The position numbers and the translations under genes were made by a program. The notes beneath the pieces were generated by a model. It saw nothing but the letters and a program-made list of their open reading frames with translations. It ran no database searches and was not told where the DNA came from. A stretch of 64,000 bases of DNA, taken from assembly GCA_001683735.1 (NCBI GenBank), contig LUGG01000011.1, positions 744,001 to 808,000 of the forward strand, given 5' to 3'. This document shows positions 11,901-24,450 of this stretch, in pieces. The DNA comes from Grifola frondosa (Eukaryota > Basidiomycota > Agaricomycetes > Polyporales > Grifolaceae). How positions within the stretch are numbered: position 1 is the first letter of the stretch; each line of letters opens with the position of its first letter.

Positions 11901-14256
11901 GATGGAGAAAGCGTCTGGGATTCAACTTACCTAGCACTTTTGGCAAATTCAGGGGCATTTGCTTGTCGGAGTTATCTCATCATTCCGAGGTGCATTGAGG
12001 CGCGTGGGAGGTTCTGGTTTGCGAGCTTGCTATATGATATCAGACCTGACGGGCTCAGCGAATACCACTGAATGGGTACTCAGCCTGCGAGCTGTGCGAA
12101 GGCGAGCGCTGGCAGACGTTTAGTATGATTATCGCAAAGTGCACAGGCTTTGGAGTCGAGCGGCAACACTGACTTTGGGCAGAAATGATACAGAGCGACT
12201 TGACGGAAGATCGCAATTTGTATGTTGTCCTCTGCGCAGCCACAAAAATGAAATTTGAACATGGGAGATCTGCTATCGTCCGGAATCTTGGCAATTACCG
12301 ATGCCGGTCTTTCAAAAATATTGTTACTAGAACTGATCAAGATCACTGAGAGCTGTATTTTAAGGCTATTTAAGCGTATTCGGAGGCAAAGACGATGACC
12401 AAGACACCCGCGCATATCATCATCATCGTTGTTGTCGGCGGAACTTTCGAAGAGGTCATTGCAGATCACTTTCTGGCAGCCAGTCATGTCGCCGCGGTGT
12501 TGGATGCCAGCTCCATCTGTCAAAGACAGTTAGCTGGGATAATCATGACCATCACGAACCTAGGGCCAAAGGCGAAGATCAAAGCTCGCGGGGGCAATTG
12601 TAGATCGTCTTCGATCATTGCGCGGGCCTGAAGCTGCTCTGCCGCAGCGTGCCGATCTCTTTCAAGCTCATGCAGGCTCATGCCTCGCGTTTACTGCGTT
12701 GCTTACACGTGCATCACAAGATTCAACAACCCCTAATGACCAGTTACACTCGAGCCTTGAATCATCGTTGCCGAGTTTTCATTGCATTTCTAAGCATCTC
12801 GACTTCGAAATCATTTAATTTACCGCACGAAGCTCACGTCGGAGATGGTAAATGAGCATTTATTCCGTTGCTGATTGATGTATTTGTTGTCAAGCAATGT
12901 TCGAAGATAAAGACCAGATGCACATTGAGGACATCTTATTAGAAAAGGTCATGAGCAGATAGCATGGGAAGCATAGATGAAATAGGCTTTTATGTATCAA
13001 AACGGCGGCCGGGTTCGAAACATTCAATTGATATATCCTGTCAATGCAGCATTCGACCGACTTTGATTATGCGAAGAGTGCGACCTACCTAGCCCTGTCT
13101 ATGGGTTGCCTGCAATATTGGACTTTCAAGAGGTACTGTGGCACAATTATTTTCCGATTCCCCCTGGAATCGGATACTAGTTGGTAAAATCATAGGTCAC
13201 GCCGTGGAACCGATTCTCACGATCACGCCTTATATGCATTCTCACGATCACGGTGCTGTAGTCCAGATACTGTACTAATATATGACCATTCCGGCGCCAG
13301 GTGTGACGTGTGACACTTTTACCACTCCGGCGGCACGGCGCGGGTGCCCAACTTCGGCGCCGCAGGTGTGCAGATTTGGGGAAATCAGCGGGCTCCGCCG
13401 GTGTCACAGAACCCGCATCCGCCGGCAGCAATAGATGTGACGTGTGAGAACATTCACAGTGCTTGTTGTTGCCGACAGGTTAAGTTGTAGGCATAGTACT
13501 TGTTGCCATCGCCATATCTGTGCAAAGTTTTAGATTGTATGATGCTGGGCTCACTCTGTGTAGTATATAGGATCACTGTTCGGCATTATAGGAGGGATAA
13601 GCAGACTGTTACATTCTACTTTGACTCTTCAACCAGCCTCGACTGAACTCCGCTGTGGCATCTTGTCGCTATAACTACTGTACATCCATACATCTACATC
13701 TCGTCCACGTTCATAACTTATTTTGCACCATGCATAATGCTCATTCATACCAGTGAGCACACAAATTCCCATGCAGAAATATCTGCCATCTTCGACCATA
13801 TGCACAAATACATGATCAATAATTTACAGTGCTGTACTTTCCTGTATTCTCTGGCAATGATGAGTTACTAAATGGAGGTACTCTTCACCATATAAACCCA
13901 TGGGAATATGAACATGACTTTGAAGCAAGGGTGTGGTGAAAACCTGCGCCGCGACGTGCGTACTATAGTGCATTTGCGTTAACGAGAAAGGCGGCATAGC
14001 TTAATATATTTCAAATGCAGCTACTTCCTGTTCCCAGCGGGGAATCGGGTCTGGCGTGCGAAGCAGCGCCCTCACTCCACAAGTGGTTTAGTTGTGTCCC
14101 GTACAAACATGGACCCACGGTGGAATGCCCGCGGTCACGTGAAGGTGGGACGCGACTGCAGTGCTTGTTAACTTGTCTGGATATTCAACACTCGGCGCTC
14201 GAAGCCATCCCTTGACGCTTTCGCATGAGTCTCTGTTCCTTAAACTTGCTTGATTG
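8961..14256. other. Gene-poor stretch with eroded minus-strand coding traces
   Basis: No complete gene found in 5.3 kb. Two minus-strand stretches look once coding. 8967-9290 reads a 98-codon frame (TVSDTKLMQIIRSSSTEDAS...) ending at a GTACGT-like donor. 9583-9950 reads DVWAVDLLTCESVKTY and EIPWPVHYYFPVPALP with an in-frame TAA upstream. A third, at 12055-12650, has an open frame after a plausible intron. I could not assign a family to any of them. From 13200 to 13450 there is a GC-rich block with short direct repeats. Nothing else is supportable. Confidence 0.35.
13211..13450. repeat. Short direct repeats in a GC-rich block
   Basis: ATTCTCACGATCAC occurs at about 13212 and again at about 13240, and TGTGACGTGTGA occurs at about 13302 and again at about 13436. 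The sequence between them is unusually rich in GGCG and CCGG words for this AT-richer neighbourhood. It may be part of a decayed mobile element or solo LTR, but I cannot define ends or a target-site duplication. Confidence 0.3.
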
Positions 14257-17200
14257 ATGACTGAAACCTCTTTTCAAACGAGACCTGCATGGCAAACTGA
14301 CGAATTGGAGGATGAATGGATCGATGATGAGGACTCGGTGGATTCTGCTCACTCAGGTTCTGATCTATCACTGACGCAGCCATTTGGCTCGGTCCTGGTC
14401 CAAAATGACAACCTTGGAACACGCACAACCTCAGATGGTTCAGCAGCTGGTGGTACGTTTCTCGTCAGAGAAGACGTTCCAGCTGCTCCCTTGTTGCCTA
14501 TGTCACCCATTGGGAGAAACAAGAAACTGGTCGTCAAGGACTTCTTCAGTCCACTTCCTTTGGAGAGGATGTTCGAGCCCTCCATCGCCTCCATCCAACA
14601 CTTCTGCACCTTTACCCACTACACTGACTGCGGCACCAAAGGTGCCATCACGTCTCTCTCAGGTATCTGTGCCAGATGATATATCTACCTGTCTTGGAGC
14701 TGGTACTGGATGTGGGGAGATAGTGAGGAGTCTTCTCGTAGCACTTCAGCCGAAGGTAGGACGGACATGGAATGTCAATTCACTTTCGCAGTCCCTCGCC
14801 CGAGTCCTTTCAATGTTATGGGTCCCATCCTGAGGCTCAAAGCACGCCGGGCCCTCTTCGCAGGTCCTCCATCCATTTCAACAACCGCCATCTACCGATC
14901 CCCGCCTTCGACTCTTCCAGTTCCAGTACGTTTCACTCGTGATCATCTCTCTGCTATGGTCGATTCTATAGCGGTGAATACGCCGTCGGGTGGGAGCGGG
15001 ACCACGCCTCCTGGTAGTGGAGATCCATCTCCTGCAGTGCTGTCGCCAATTCATGAGACGGGCATCTCGCGCCTACGCAGTGCAAAGCGTGTCAAACTCA
15101 GTCCAGCTAGTGAATATAGTGAGGATGGGGACGGCACAGCAATAATCATGCGTCCTCTTGGTTCTAGGAAGGACTATGTCGGCGAGTCCAAGTCGCTCAT
15201 GGAGAAGATCAGACAGGCACGTGATTTCTCGACCGTGTCTACTGTCGCAACTTCCCACTCGCTTGTTGGTCAAGACAATGACAACTCGTTCATCTGAAGA
15301 TTGCCCGAGCAGTTCTACAGCCCGTGAGTCTGATGTTTTCTTTGCCATATTTGCAGACGAACGAGTATCCGTGTGATAGAGCGGCCACCATACCTTCGTA
15401 TTCCCAGTGACGACGTTAGCGGGGCTCCGTCATCCAATGGAACGGCGACATCGTCTAAACGTTCAGCATATTCCTCTCTGGATTATCGGGAACAAGCTGC
15501 TAACCTTATGGCCCAAATAAGGAGCGACATGAAGGGCACCAAACGACTATTCTCTTGGGGACAGAGGTATCACACCAGCAGCAGGACGAAGAGAAACACG
15601 AGAGCTCTGGGGTGTCTTATTTCGCGGATGATCTTACAAGGTCCCTGCTGGGCGATACTAGCGAAAAAGGAAACTATGGCTCTCACTCGCGAAAGAGTTC
15701 AGCAGCCAGACTTTCTAGCTCTGCGCGCGCCAAGCAAAAGCAAGCCCAGAGGAAACTACTCCGTCGAATAAGCGCGGCCGACGAAGTCGATCGCGAGCTC
15801 GCAGAAGACATATCGAATATGTCATTGGAGTCGCAGCTTCTACTCGACCAATTTCCCCCGCCTCCGTTGTACTGACAAATGCTTCTACATCTACCGCACC
15901 ACCGTCTCCATTGACTGCCCGAGCGCCCGAGATAAACCCAGCATTGCTTGCGCCGCCTGGGACTATTTCGCCGGCTTATCCTTTGTCCTCACTTCGCGGA
16001 AAAGAAGATCTCACACGCTTCGTGTCTTCGAGCACGGCCTCTGGCACAATTTGACTGCAGGCAGTGCCTCTTCCTCAATAAGGCCACAGGGTCCACACAA
16101 ATCACGCATCACGCCGAACGACGTGCCCGCACTACCTGAGAGGGTGGGAAAGATGGTCTTTGACGGGTGATGATGAAATGGGTGAAAGCCACTGTGCTCG
16201 CTACTGCGGACATGAGCGAGGAGGATGCGACAGCCCTGATGGCCCCTTTGGATGGGGAGACTGACAGCGAGGATCCTTTCCGCGACATTGAGAGTTTGCG
16301 CGAAGAAGATTCCAGTCGCCGATCACTATCTACTCATGGTGATGGAGAGAGAACGAAACAGGGTCAATAGCGCTTGATAAGAGCCGAGTCGAAGATGTCG
16401 ACGCCGACACTGAGGTGGAGGACGAAGAGGAGGCAGAGCTGACCTCTTTCTCGACCGATGGCCCATCAGTCGTCGAGGTGGGGGCGCAATGGAGAGAAGC
16501 GCACGGAGGGATGGAAGAAGACTCTGAATCTGAGGATGAACGAGATCAGGACGATACCGACACGACAGGTCCATCGGAATCGACGGCCATATTGTCCGAT
16601 AACTCGGACGAGGATCGAGGAGATGACGACGAGCATGCACCCAGCGTCGTTCTCCCCAATATCCCGACCTTCCTGCGACAACAACGCCTCACTCCCATAC
16701 CGCCGACACGGTCCTCCGCTAATCCTCCGCCAACCCCAATTATCCGCTCTGCAATGAAGAGCAGCAGCATCACACCAGTCTCCGTGATGAAAGATCCCAA
16801 CCGCGGCCGAAGCAAACGCCCGCGAACAAAACAGGTCATCGACGGTCGGTGAGTTCTCTGACGGGAAGCGGGACGGGCCGATTCGGGGCATTGGCAGAAA
16901 CGCTCGACGCCAGATGGAAGTGTTGTCGATGACAGCGCTCTCGCGCGGGGTCGAGCAAGGGCATCGTCGTGCTGGCGCCTTCTGCGCGGTCGAAGCGAAT
17001 AGCTGACATGCTGGACGATCTGGAGAACCCCAGTGAGTGTCACTTGAGAGGCCTTGGCGTTCCCATCTGATGTCGGTATACAAAGGCGACGAGTCCCCGT
17101 CGAAGCGGGCTCTGGGAGACGGCCATCTGAGGTGGTGCTCCAGCCGCTGCGGCCACGGCGACCAACTAGGACGCTTGGCGCAGGCAGCTCCGATCGAGAA

Positions 17201-19886
17201 GCCTCGCGGCGGGTGTTCTCGCGATTGCACTTGCAGGGATCTTCGCGGGATGTAAGCCGCAACGCCACATTCCTCACTGAGTGTTCGTTCGGGGTGGCCC
17301 ACGACCGTCTAGTGCAAGTGATCACGGACGTGCAGCCGTTCGAACCTTACTGGGAAGAGCTCACCTCTATCGATTTGTCCAACCGCCATATTGACAGCGC
17401 CGCCAGACTGAAGGAGTTCCTGCCTCGGCTAGATTCATTATCTCTGTGAGCGTTATTTTTTCCCCGCGGAATAGCCGGTCGACGACTTTTGTTTCATTTC
17501 GGCTATATGTACTGCTTCCGCTGCTGACATTTTGACAGCAATTTCAACCAGTTATCGTGGCTGAGTGGTATTCCAGGAACGGTGCGGACACTTTCCGTTG
17601 CGTCGAATACGTACGTAGGCCATCTTGCGTCACGCGGAGAACTAAATCATCTACTTACTGACTGAGCTATATGTAAATAGAATTACGGGACTCACCTCCT
17701 TCAGCCACTTACTCAACCTTGAGAACCTCGACATTAGCCGCAACCAGGTGGACTCTTTGCGCCGTAAGTCCGTGCCGATGTTCTTCTGATAGTGACGCTC
17801 AATTTGTATAATTATACCAGAGCTAGAATGTCTTCGACACTTGCGGGAATTGCGAGCTGATGGAAACCGGATCGACAGCGTGGATGGTCTCCAGAAAATG
17901 GACGGGCTGGTCAAGCTCAGCCTCCAAGGAAATATAATTTACGACGTCGATCTCCGGGGCTACCGATGGTACGTCTCTGTCTGCAACAACACTTCGCACC
18001 CATCGTTCGACGTCTGCCCTGTCCTCTCCCTGAAAACGGTTTCTGCATCTATCATGTTCGCTTACGGCACATGTGGCACTCTATTTACTTGACAGGACTC
18101 GGCTAGAGATGCTGAACCTGAGCCATAATAGGCTAAGCAGCATCGAGGGCCTTGGATCACTTCCATCGTTAATTGCACTCAATCTTGGTGAGTAATTTGG
18201 ACGTCCGACGCCACCCATCTGCATCAGGAAGGTTCGGAGACCGGCATGCCCGCTCTCTGCTTGATCTTCCATGTCACTGTAGTGGGCCGCCGGCATGGCT
18301 TCAGGGAGTGGCGTTGTGCAAAGAACATCTGCTGACTTCGCTACAGACCATAATCTCCTGGAGCGCTCGAGCCCGATGCGTCGATGCCGAGGCTCAGGAT
18401 TCTGCGTGTGAGCGCGAACCGGCTTCAATCACTCAATGCGGCACCATGCCCGAATCTCCGCACGCTTTACGCCGACAACAACTCACTGGGCACGATCGTC
18501 AAAGCACACCGCCTGACCAAGCTTGAGAACTTGAGCCTGCGGAATCAGAGCGGCCGCCCTGGCCTGTAAGTCCACCGATTCCCTGAATGTATACTTTTCT
18601 ACTCAGACGGTGCTGCTGATGCCTGGGAGCTGGCCTCATTGACTATCGGCTACGGAACGAGTACAAGGAAAGCTGATTCAGGTCTTGTACCAGGTCAATA
18701 CAGATCCGCGATGTTCGCGATGCGAAGCGTCTCTACCTTTCTGGTGCGTCCACCTTTCCCTTGTCTTGCCACACGCGCCTCGCGCAAACCTCGGATGATT
18801 AGCAATCTGACAATGCACTCTCCCATATCACAGGTAACGCTCTCAAGCCGGGTTCATGTCGGAGGCATGCTACAACCTTGTCTATCTCGAGCTTGCCGCA
18901 TGCCGGCTGACGGTCCTCCCGCCCGACCTGGCGCGCGCGATCCCGAACGTGCGCGTGCTCAACCTCAATTACAACTTCCTCGACGATCCCCGCCCGCTCG
19001 AGGGCCTGACGCGCCTGCGCAAACTCACCATTATCGGATCGCGGATCAAAGCTGCGAAACAGATCGTGCGCGTGCTCCGAGGCATGAAGGACGTCGAAAT
19101 GCTCGATTTCAGGTACGTGCCTCTCTCACACGGAGTTGTGTTGACCCCTCCATCTTTTTCGTCGTCCTTCCCTGCATCCTGGTTAATTAAGCTCCGCGCC
19201 ACGTCGGGGGCGCACGGCATAGAGCCTCACCCCGTGTGCTGGTCCGGAGCAGAGCGACGCCGGGGCTATCGCGGGCGTAGGCCCAGGCGCAGCAGTCCTT
19301 CTTCCGCGCACTTGTGCCGAAGTGGCGAACCGCCACGGGCCCCTCTCCGCCTTCCCATCCGTCGCCTCTTCTTAATAATCTCTCGCTCGTTCTTTCTTCC
19401 GTTTGAGTTTGAGTTTGACTGAAAGTGCCCGATCGCTCGCTGACGCCTGTTCACGTGCCGCCGCGTCACAGGATGAACCCATGCACGCTGGGGTGGTACC
19501 TCCCCCTGCTCGTCAAGGACGTCCCAGGGGCACTGCAGCCATCCGATGGCGAGCGCCCTTTTGGCGCATCTGGGCCACAGGGCAGGGCGGAGGCGCCCCG
19601 TGCCGATCCTGGGTCTGCGATTGGCCCGCCGCCGTCCCGCGAAGAGGCCACGCCGGGCGCCGGCACGCGCGGAGGCGAACAGGCAACATGGCGCGAGCTC
19701 GACGCGAAGTTCCGGAGGGACCTGCCGAACGAGGCGTATGTGGGGCGTCTGGCGTATCGCGGTCTCGTCATGCGCGCGTGCCCTGCGGTGCGCATGCTGG
19801 ACGGGGTGGAGGTGGAGAGGAAGGAGCGTGAGAAGGCGGAGATGCTGCTGAAGGAGGTGTTGGAGCGGCGGAAGGCGCAGGGGTAG
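14257..19886 (+). CDS. Cdc11/Nud1-type septation (SIN/MEN) scaffold with C-terminal LRRs
   Basis: Scaffold at the spindle pole body that anchors the septation or mitotic-exit kinases. The N-terminus from ATG 14257 (WQTDELEDEWIDDEDS) is acidic and disordered. The middle holds the conserved block RSAMKSS...DPNRGR followed by a broken RSVS-SDGKRDGPIRG (about 16850). An LRR array starts at about 17280 (FEPYWEELTSIDLSNRHID) and continues through exons after introns near 17449, 17610, 17763, 17967, 18187, 18565 and 19112. The family C-terminus YVGRLAYRGLVMRACP then MLDGVEVERKEREKAE ends at TAG 19884-19886. The frame is interrupted by single missing bases at several sites, including about 15558, 16853, 18365 and 18850, so the reading frame as given cannot be translated in one piece. 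I favour sequence errors over a pseudogene because the domain residues are intact on both sides of each break. Confidence 0.8.
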
Positions 19887-22157
19887 CGGGGGTTGGGTGG
19901 CTGGGGGCGCGGAGGAGGGTCACGGGAGAAGAGGCTGGCGAGGCGCGTTTAGCGATGTGGCGCGCGCGATGGTGCTACGTACGGTTGTTGACCGGCTCGT
20001 GGCTCGGTGGGAAAAACTTACGGGAGACTCGAGATCTTTCAGAGTCCGCACTAGCCGGCGATGGGGAGGAAATATTGTGGGCTCACGGTGGGATATGTTC
20101 TGATTTGGATTTGGCGCGGTCTGTTGTCTTGACGGGATTACTCATTTGGAGGGGTGCCCGTGTGGAGTGCGCGTACGATATTAATGCGTATATTGTATTA
20201 CCGGTTCGGTGGAGCTGATTGTGCTCGGAATGGGAATGCTTCCATTATCAGGATGCTAGCTAGCTCCGCTGGTACATGCGCTTAGATAATTTATGGGAGA
20301 GTCCGGGATGGGATGTGGGTAGTGGGAGTGAGAACGGCCCAGAGCGCAGGGGAACACGGAAAACGGTGCGCATCGCGAGGTGTGAACGTTTGAATGGGCG
20401 GATGATCTGCTGATGCATGTGATGCTGATGATGGAGCTGCAGCAGCAGTAGCAGCGAGCAGCATCAGTGCCGGGGGAAGATCAAGGGGGGAGAAGGAGAA
20501 GGAGATGCAGAGATGGATGTGCGGTGGACATGTGCGCGGCAGCGCGGAAGATGGGCTGCTGCTGCTGGCGAGCGGGCGACCTTAATGAAGACGACGGTGA
20601 CACGGCGTGCTGTGGCAGATGCACGCGCGCTGCACACGTCCGTCTGCGAGGATGGTTGTGGGTGACGGGCGGACGGATGCGCTGGTCGCGCGCTTGGAGA
20701 TGGTGATAGGACGAGGGAGATCATGGAGTGCTGCTGCTGGAATGGCAACGGGCGGAGCAGCTGTACGTGGTGACCGGGACACAGCCCGTGATGGAACTTG
20801 AAGTCCGTCCGTCCTGGTGAATGGAATTGCTGGGGAATGCGACAAGTGTGCATGTGGATGTATTCAGGATCCGCCTGGACTGCACAGGGGAGATGGCATA
20901 TGACGCCGGAAATACACACGGAGGAGAGCAACAAGTCCTCCGGCGCGGCTGGCTCAGTTCGGCGTCGCGAGATGGACACGGAGCAGGCTAATCTGCGAAG
21001 CACACGCCGAGGAGACAAATATAAATGAAGAATAAATGAAATGTTAGATAACCCCGTCGACGACGCTGGGCGAATCCTGCGCCAGGGCTGCATCAGACTG
21101 CATAATTCGTATATGGCTAATCAAGCAGCAGCATCAGTGAGCATCAAATGAGGAGCATCGAATCATGGCGAGTATTGCGTGTGCCAGGGCTCGGATCGTG
21201 GAAAATGTGCCTGAGAGGAACAAAGGTGGGAGTAAGTCGTGATTGCCAGTGACTGCAAGTGACCTGGCCGTGACCAAGACGGCATCAGTGTGCTGGCCGG
21301 TGGATCCTCGGAGGGCTGCAATGCGCAATCAGATGCCCATGTAATTTACCCATTTGGGGTGATATTCGACCTGGAACGAGGCATCCAGAGAGGGAAGCTG
21401 CAGTTACTCGGGGCGCAGCGGGCGTCCCGTGCGGACGCTCGCCGTCGAGTGCGAAAAGGGCGGGGATGGGATCCGGGGCGAAGAGGTGGCGCCGCCGGAC
21501 TGGGCACGCAGAGGCGGTGAGAGAGCCGGCGCGACGAGGATGGGCGGGGCTGGGCGAGGATCCAAAAGGGGGAAAGAGGGAGCGGGGGTCCGGGTGGCGG
21601 CGCCGGAGAGGGCTTGTAATTAAGAAGGTGGAGCGAAAATGCAGGATAGGAAATGTTTATCTCTGAATCTGGTGAGATACGGGGTATTTGCGGATGTTGT
21701 GGTTCAAGATCGGACGGTCGATGTTGTGATTAATTGGCACGGATGGGACATGCAATGCGCTTGCACAGCTTCGCAGGGGAGTCCAGGAGGATGTACCTGT
21801 CGAGCGCCGGGTGATTGGAAGCGAGAATGTCCTAGTTTGGCCTCGGAAGCGACGATGGGGGAAGAGAGGCGAAGAAGGGAGTTGCAGCAGATTGGAGCAT
21901 TTTCCCATGGAGCATGATCCTGGATCTCGGATGGGGGGAAGGCTGGGCAGCAAGGTTCGCAACAAGGTTCGTGACATTCTGGATACCCACGGCCTGGGAT
22001 CGCATCGAGCGTGGATTCTGGTTTGGTGACGGCGTCCAACTGGAGCCCGAGACTGGGATAGATAAATACGAGGCGCCGTGGACGGACATGCAGCTCGATC
22101 TACCGCCTCGAACTGCGCTGTCTTATTCGCGCCATTCTATTCGCTTATCCTCTTTCC
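19887..22157. other. 2.3 kb region upstream of the homeobox gene
   Basis: No convincing gene. It contains trinucleotide-rich patches (GCAGCAGCAG at about 20440 and GCTGCTGCTG at about 20550), a G-rich plus strand from 20460 to 21620, and a repeated CAAGGTTCG at about 21953 and 21963. The 209-codon minus-strand frame at 20464-21093 is low-complexity and without splice signals. The length fits an extended regulatory region of the developmental gene that follows. Confidence 0.4.
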
Positions 22158-24450
22158 ATGATCGACACGCAGCCGACCCTTTCTGACCCGCTCAATTCCT
22201 ATAACGTCGCCCAGCTACAGTACGCCCTGTGAGTCCTCCTCCTCCTCTCCCTCCTCCTGTCACCTGTCACATCCCCTTCCCCACTTTCTTAAAGACCGAG
22301 ACACATCGTCGATCGACCGTCACTCCACCGTCACTCGTTCGACAGCCATTCGACAGCCACTGACCTCGTCTCTTTCCAGTAGCGGCGAAGTCACAAAGTC
22401 TACTGGCATAGACTCCGGCATAGACTCCGGTATAGACTCCTTGCCCTTTGACATTCACTTCGCCGACCTGTCCTCGGCCTCTCCGCCATCATGTTCGTCC
22501 TCTTTTTCTTTCTTTTATTCAACATTGTGCTCACTTTCGCGTTTCCTTCCCTCCCACCGCCCACCATGTCGCGCATATACGTCGCTGCAGCCATCCTACA
22601 CAGCTGGAGATCGACTACGGTTCTCGACGCATGTCAAGTTCTGCCACATCTGACAGCAGCCTTCAGTCCCGCCCACAAACGCGCCCCTTCTCCGTCCGAG
22701 TCTCCCCTCCCAAAGCGGCCCCGCCGCCGTCTCCCTCGACCCCTGGTCCCAGTCCAACACCCCTTCCCCTCAGCCATCCGCTCTCGCAGATCAAGACAAG
22801 TCCGATCTTGACTCCAACAAGGTTCAGCTCCCCTCCATCGCTTCGGCTTTCCAGGACCGCTACGATCTTCGCCGTTCGTCCCTCCCTACCCTTTACTCCG
22901 ACAGTCCCGCAACCCGCCTCCGTCTCCCCTACCCCTCCACCGTCCCTCCCAATCTTCCTCCGGCCTCTCCAACTACCAGTTCCCCCCGTCCGACCCCGCC
23001 GACGACGACAAGCCTTCGTCCCGGCCCGCCTCGCCGCAGACACCCAGCTCGGCCTATACAACTCCGTGAACGACTACTCGTCCCTCTCCAGCGCCGCTGT
23101 CTCCTCGAACAGCCCCTCTTCTTTCGGCTTCTCCCCGCTATCTCCGCCCGATTTCAGTAGCAACCGCGGCAGCTCCGGCGTGTCCCCTCCTACTCCGACT
23201 CAGATTCCTGGGCCTCAGGCATCGTCCGCCCAAACTCCACCCCAGGCAACCTCGCCGGCCCCGGTCTCAAGTACGACGACGGTCTGCGCCACGCTTCCTT
23301 TGGCGGCTCCGTTGCGCAACAGCACATGTTTGGCGGCGTCACTCGCATCTCAGGACACTCCTCTGATCGCTCCTCCGCCACTGCAGCACGCCAGGCTAAC
23401 AACGGCCTCTCTGGCATCAAAACTGAGAACGACTGGACGTTCCCCACTTCTGATTTCTCCATGCACCCACCCGCCAACGCACCCTCATATCCCTCCCCCT
23501 CTACTTCCGCGTCCGGTCTCGCGTCGGCCGCCCCTTCCATCTCTGTTACGAGCTCCCCGACGCGTTCGCCCCAGGCGCTGGCGCCCGGGTCCGCCCAGTC
23601 GAGTCTCGTGGACAGGCCCCAGAGAAAGAGAGGAAAACTGCCAAAGCCTGTAACCGACTTTCTCAAGGACTGGCTCCATAGGCATTCGGACCACCCATAC
23701 CCAGCGAGGAGGAGAAAAAACAGCTCTGCCACGCCACAGGCCTGAGCATGAGCCAGGTGTCCAACTGGATGATTAATGTGGGTGTTTGCCTGCTTTTCGA
23801 GCGCATATATTCAGGTTTCTTACGTGTTTTGGCTACAGGCTCGTCGCCGCATCCTTGCCCCCGCGCACCGTGCCGCAGCTGGCCCCACCACGACGACACC
23901 CTTCTCTTCGCGCTCCGGCGGACCGTCCGCCGTGCTCGACAGTGGGCGGCGCGCGTCGATGCCGACAGACTCGCTTCAATTGTACTATCCCATGTCTCTG
24001 CAGTCACTCGGCGCGACACATGACCACCACTTGTCTTCAACACGGCACATGGTCGGCATGTCGCGCTCGATATCTTCGGGCCATGCGAGCGCCGGGGGTC
24101 TCTCGCAGTCACATTCACATGGGCACAGTCCATACGGGATGGATTCGGGGTACGCGCAGGGTCGCCTGTCTTATGGAAGCGGCGCGGCGCTGCACCCACA
24201 TGCACAGAGCGGGAGCACGAGCGGGTTCCTGAGCGTGCCCATGAGCGCGCCCGCGTCGCTCTCAAATCCGTCGTCTGCGCCGTTCCTCGGCGCCCAGCAG
24301 ACGATGTATGGCCAGCAGACGTACGGGCATGGTTCGCAGGGCGGCGGGCGCATGATGACGTCCGGCCAGGACGACTCGCATTCGCGGTATACGTTCCCCG
24401 AGCACTCGGCGTCGCCCCAGCCGGGGTCAGGCTACGGGACACCGCAATGA
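22158..24450 (+). CDS. TALE/KN-type homeodomain transcription factor
   Basis: DNA-binding developmental regulator. Exon 1 is 22158-22228 (MIDTQPTLSDPLNSYNVAQL) and exon 2 starts at 22380. A long Pro/Ser-rich, probably disordered region follows. The homeodomain is KRGKLPKPVTDFLKDWLHRH, then HPYP, SEEEKKQL, TGLSMSQVSNWMIN, then (after an intron at 23779-23838) ARRRILAP. This matches the KN homeodomain with its three-residue-extended loop, with recognition-helix residues WMIN-R. The tail (23839-24450) is Gly/Ser/His/Gln-rich. One base is missing at about 23700 inside the homeodomain, and the Pro/Ser-rich part also switches frame more than once, so no single ORF covers it. A pseudogene is possible but the motif conservation makes base errors likelier. 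Confidence 0.85.
22404..22440 (+). repeat. Threefold 12-base tandem repeat inside the homeobox gene
   Basis: Three imperfect copies of CATAGACTCCGG in exon 2, coding a repeated Gly-Ile-Asp-Ser. In frame and probably length-variable. Confidence 0.75.

Noticed and set aside
12998..13025. GGTTCGAAA resembling a tRNA T-loop
   Set aside because: No matching T-stem, anticodon arm or acceptor stem around it.
15373..15875. Programmed ribosomal frameshifting in the scaffold gene
   Set aside because: Breaks occur at many unrelated sites and in several genes with no slippery heptamer plus structure; missing bases explain them better.
16466..17325. Long minus-strand frames of 259 and 278 codons
   Set aside because: They lie antisense to the Cdc11/Nud1 gene, overlap each other in different frames and are Arg/Ser-rich as expected for shadows of GC-rich coding DNA.
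20464..21093. 209-codon minus-strand frame
   Set aside because: Low-complexity Ser/Pro/Arg composition, no splice sites and no motif; best explained by the G-rich plus strand.
23663..24442. 259-codon minus-strand frame
   Set aside because: Antisense to the homeobox gene tail; composition mirrors the Gly/Ser/His-rich coding strand.
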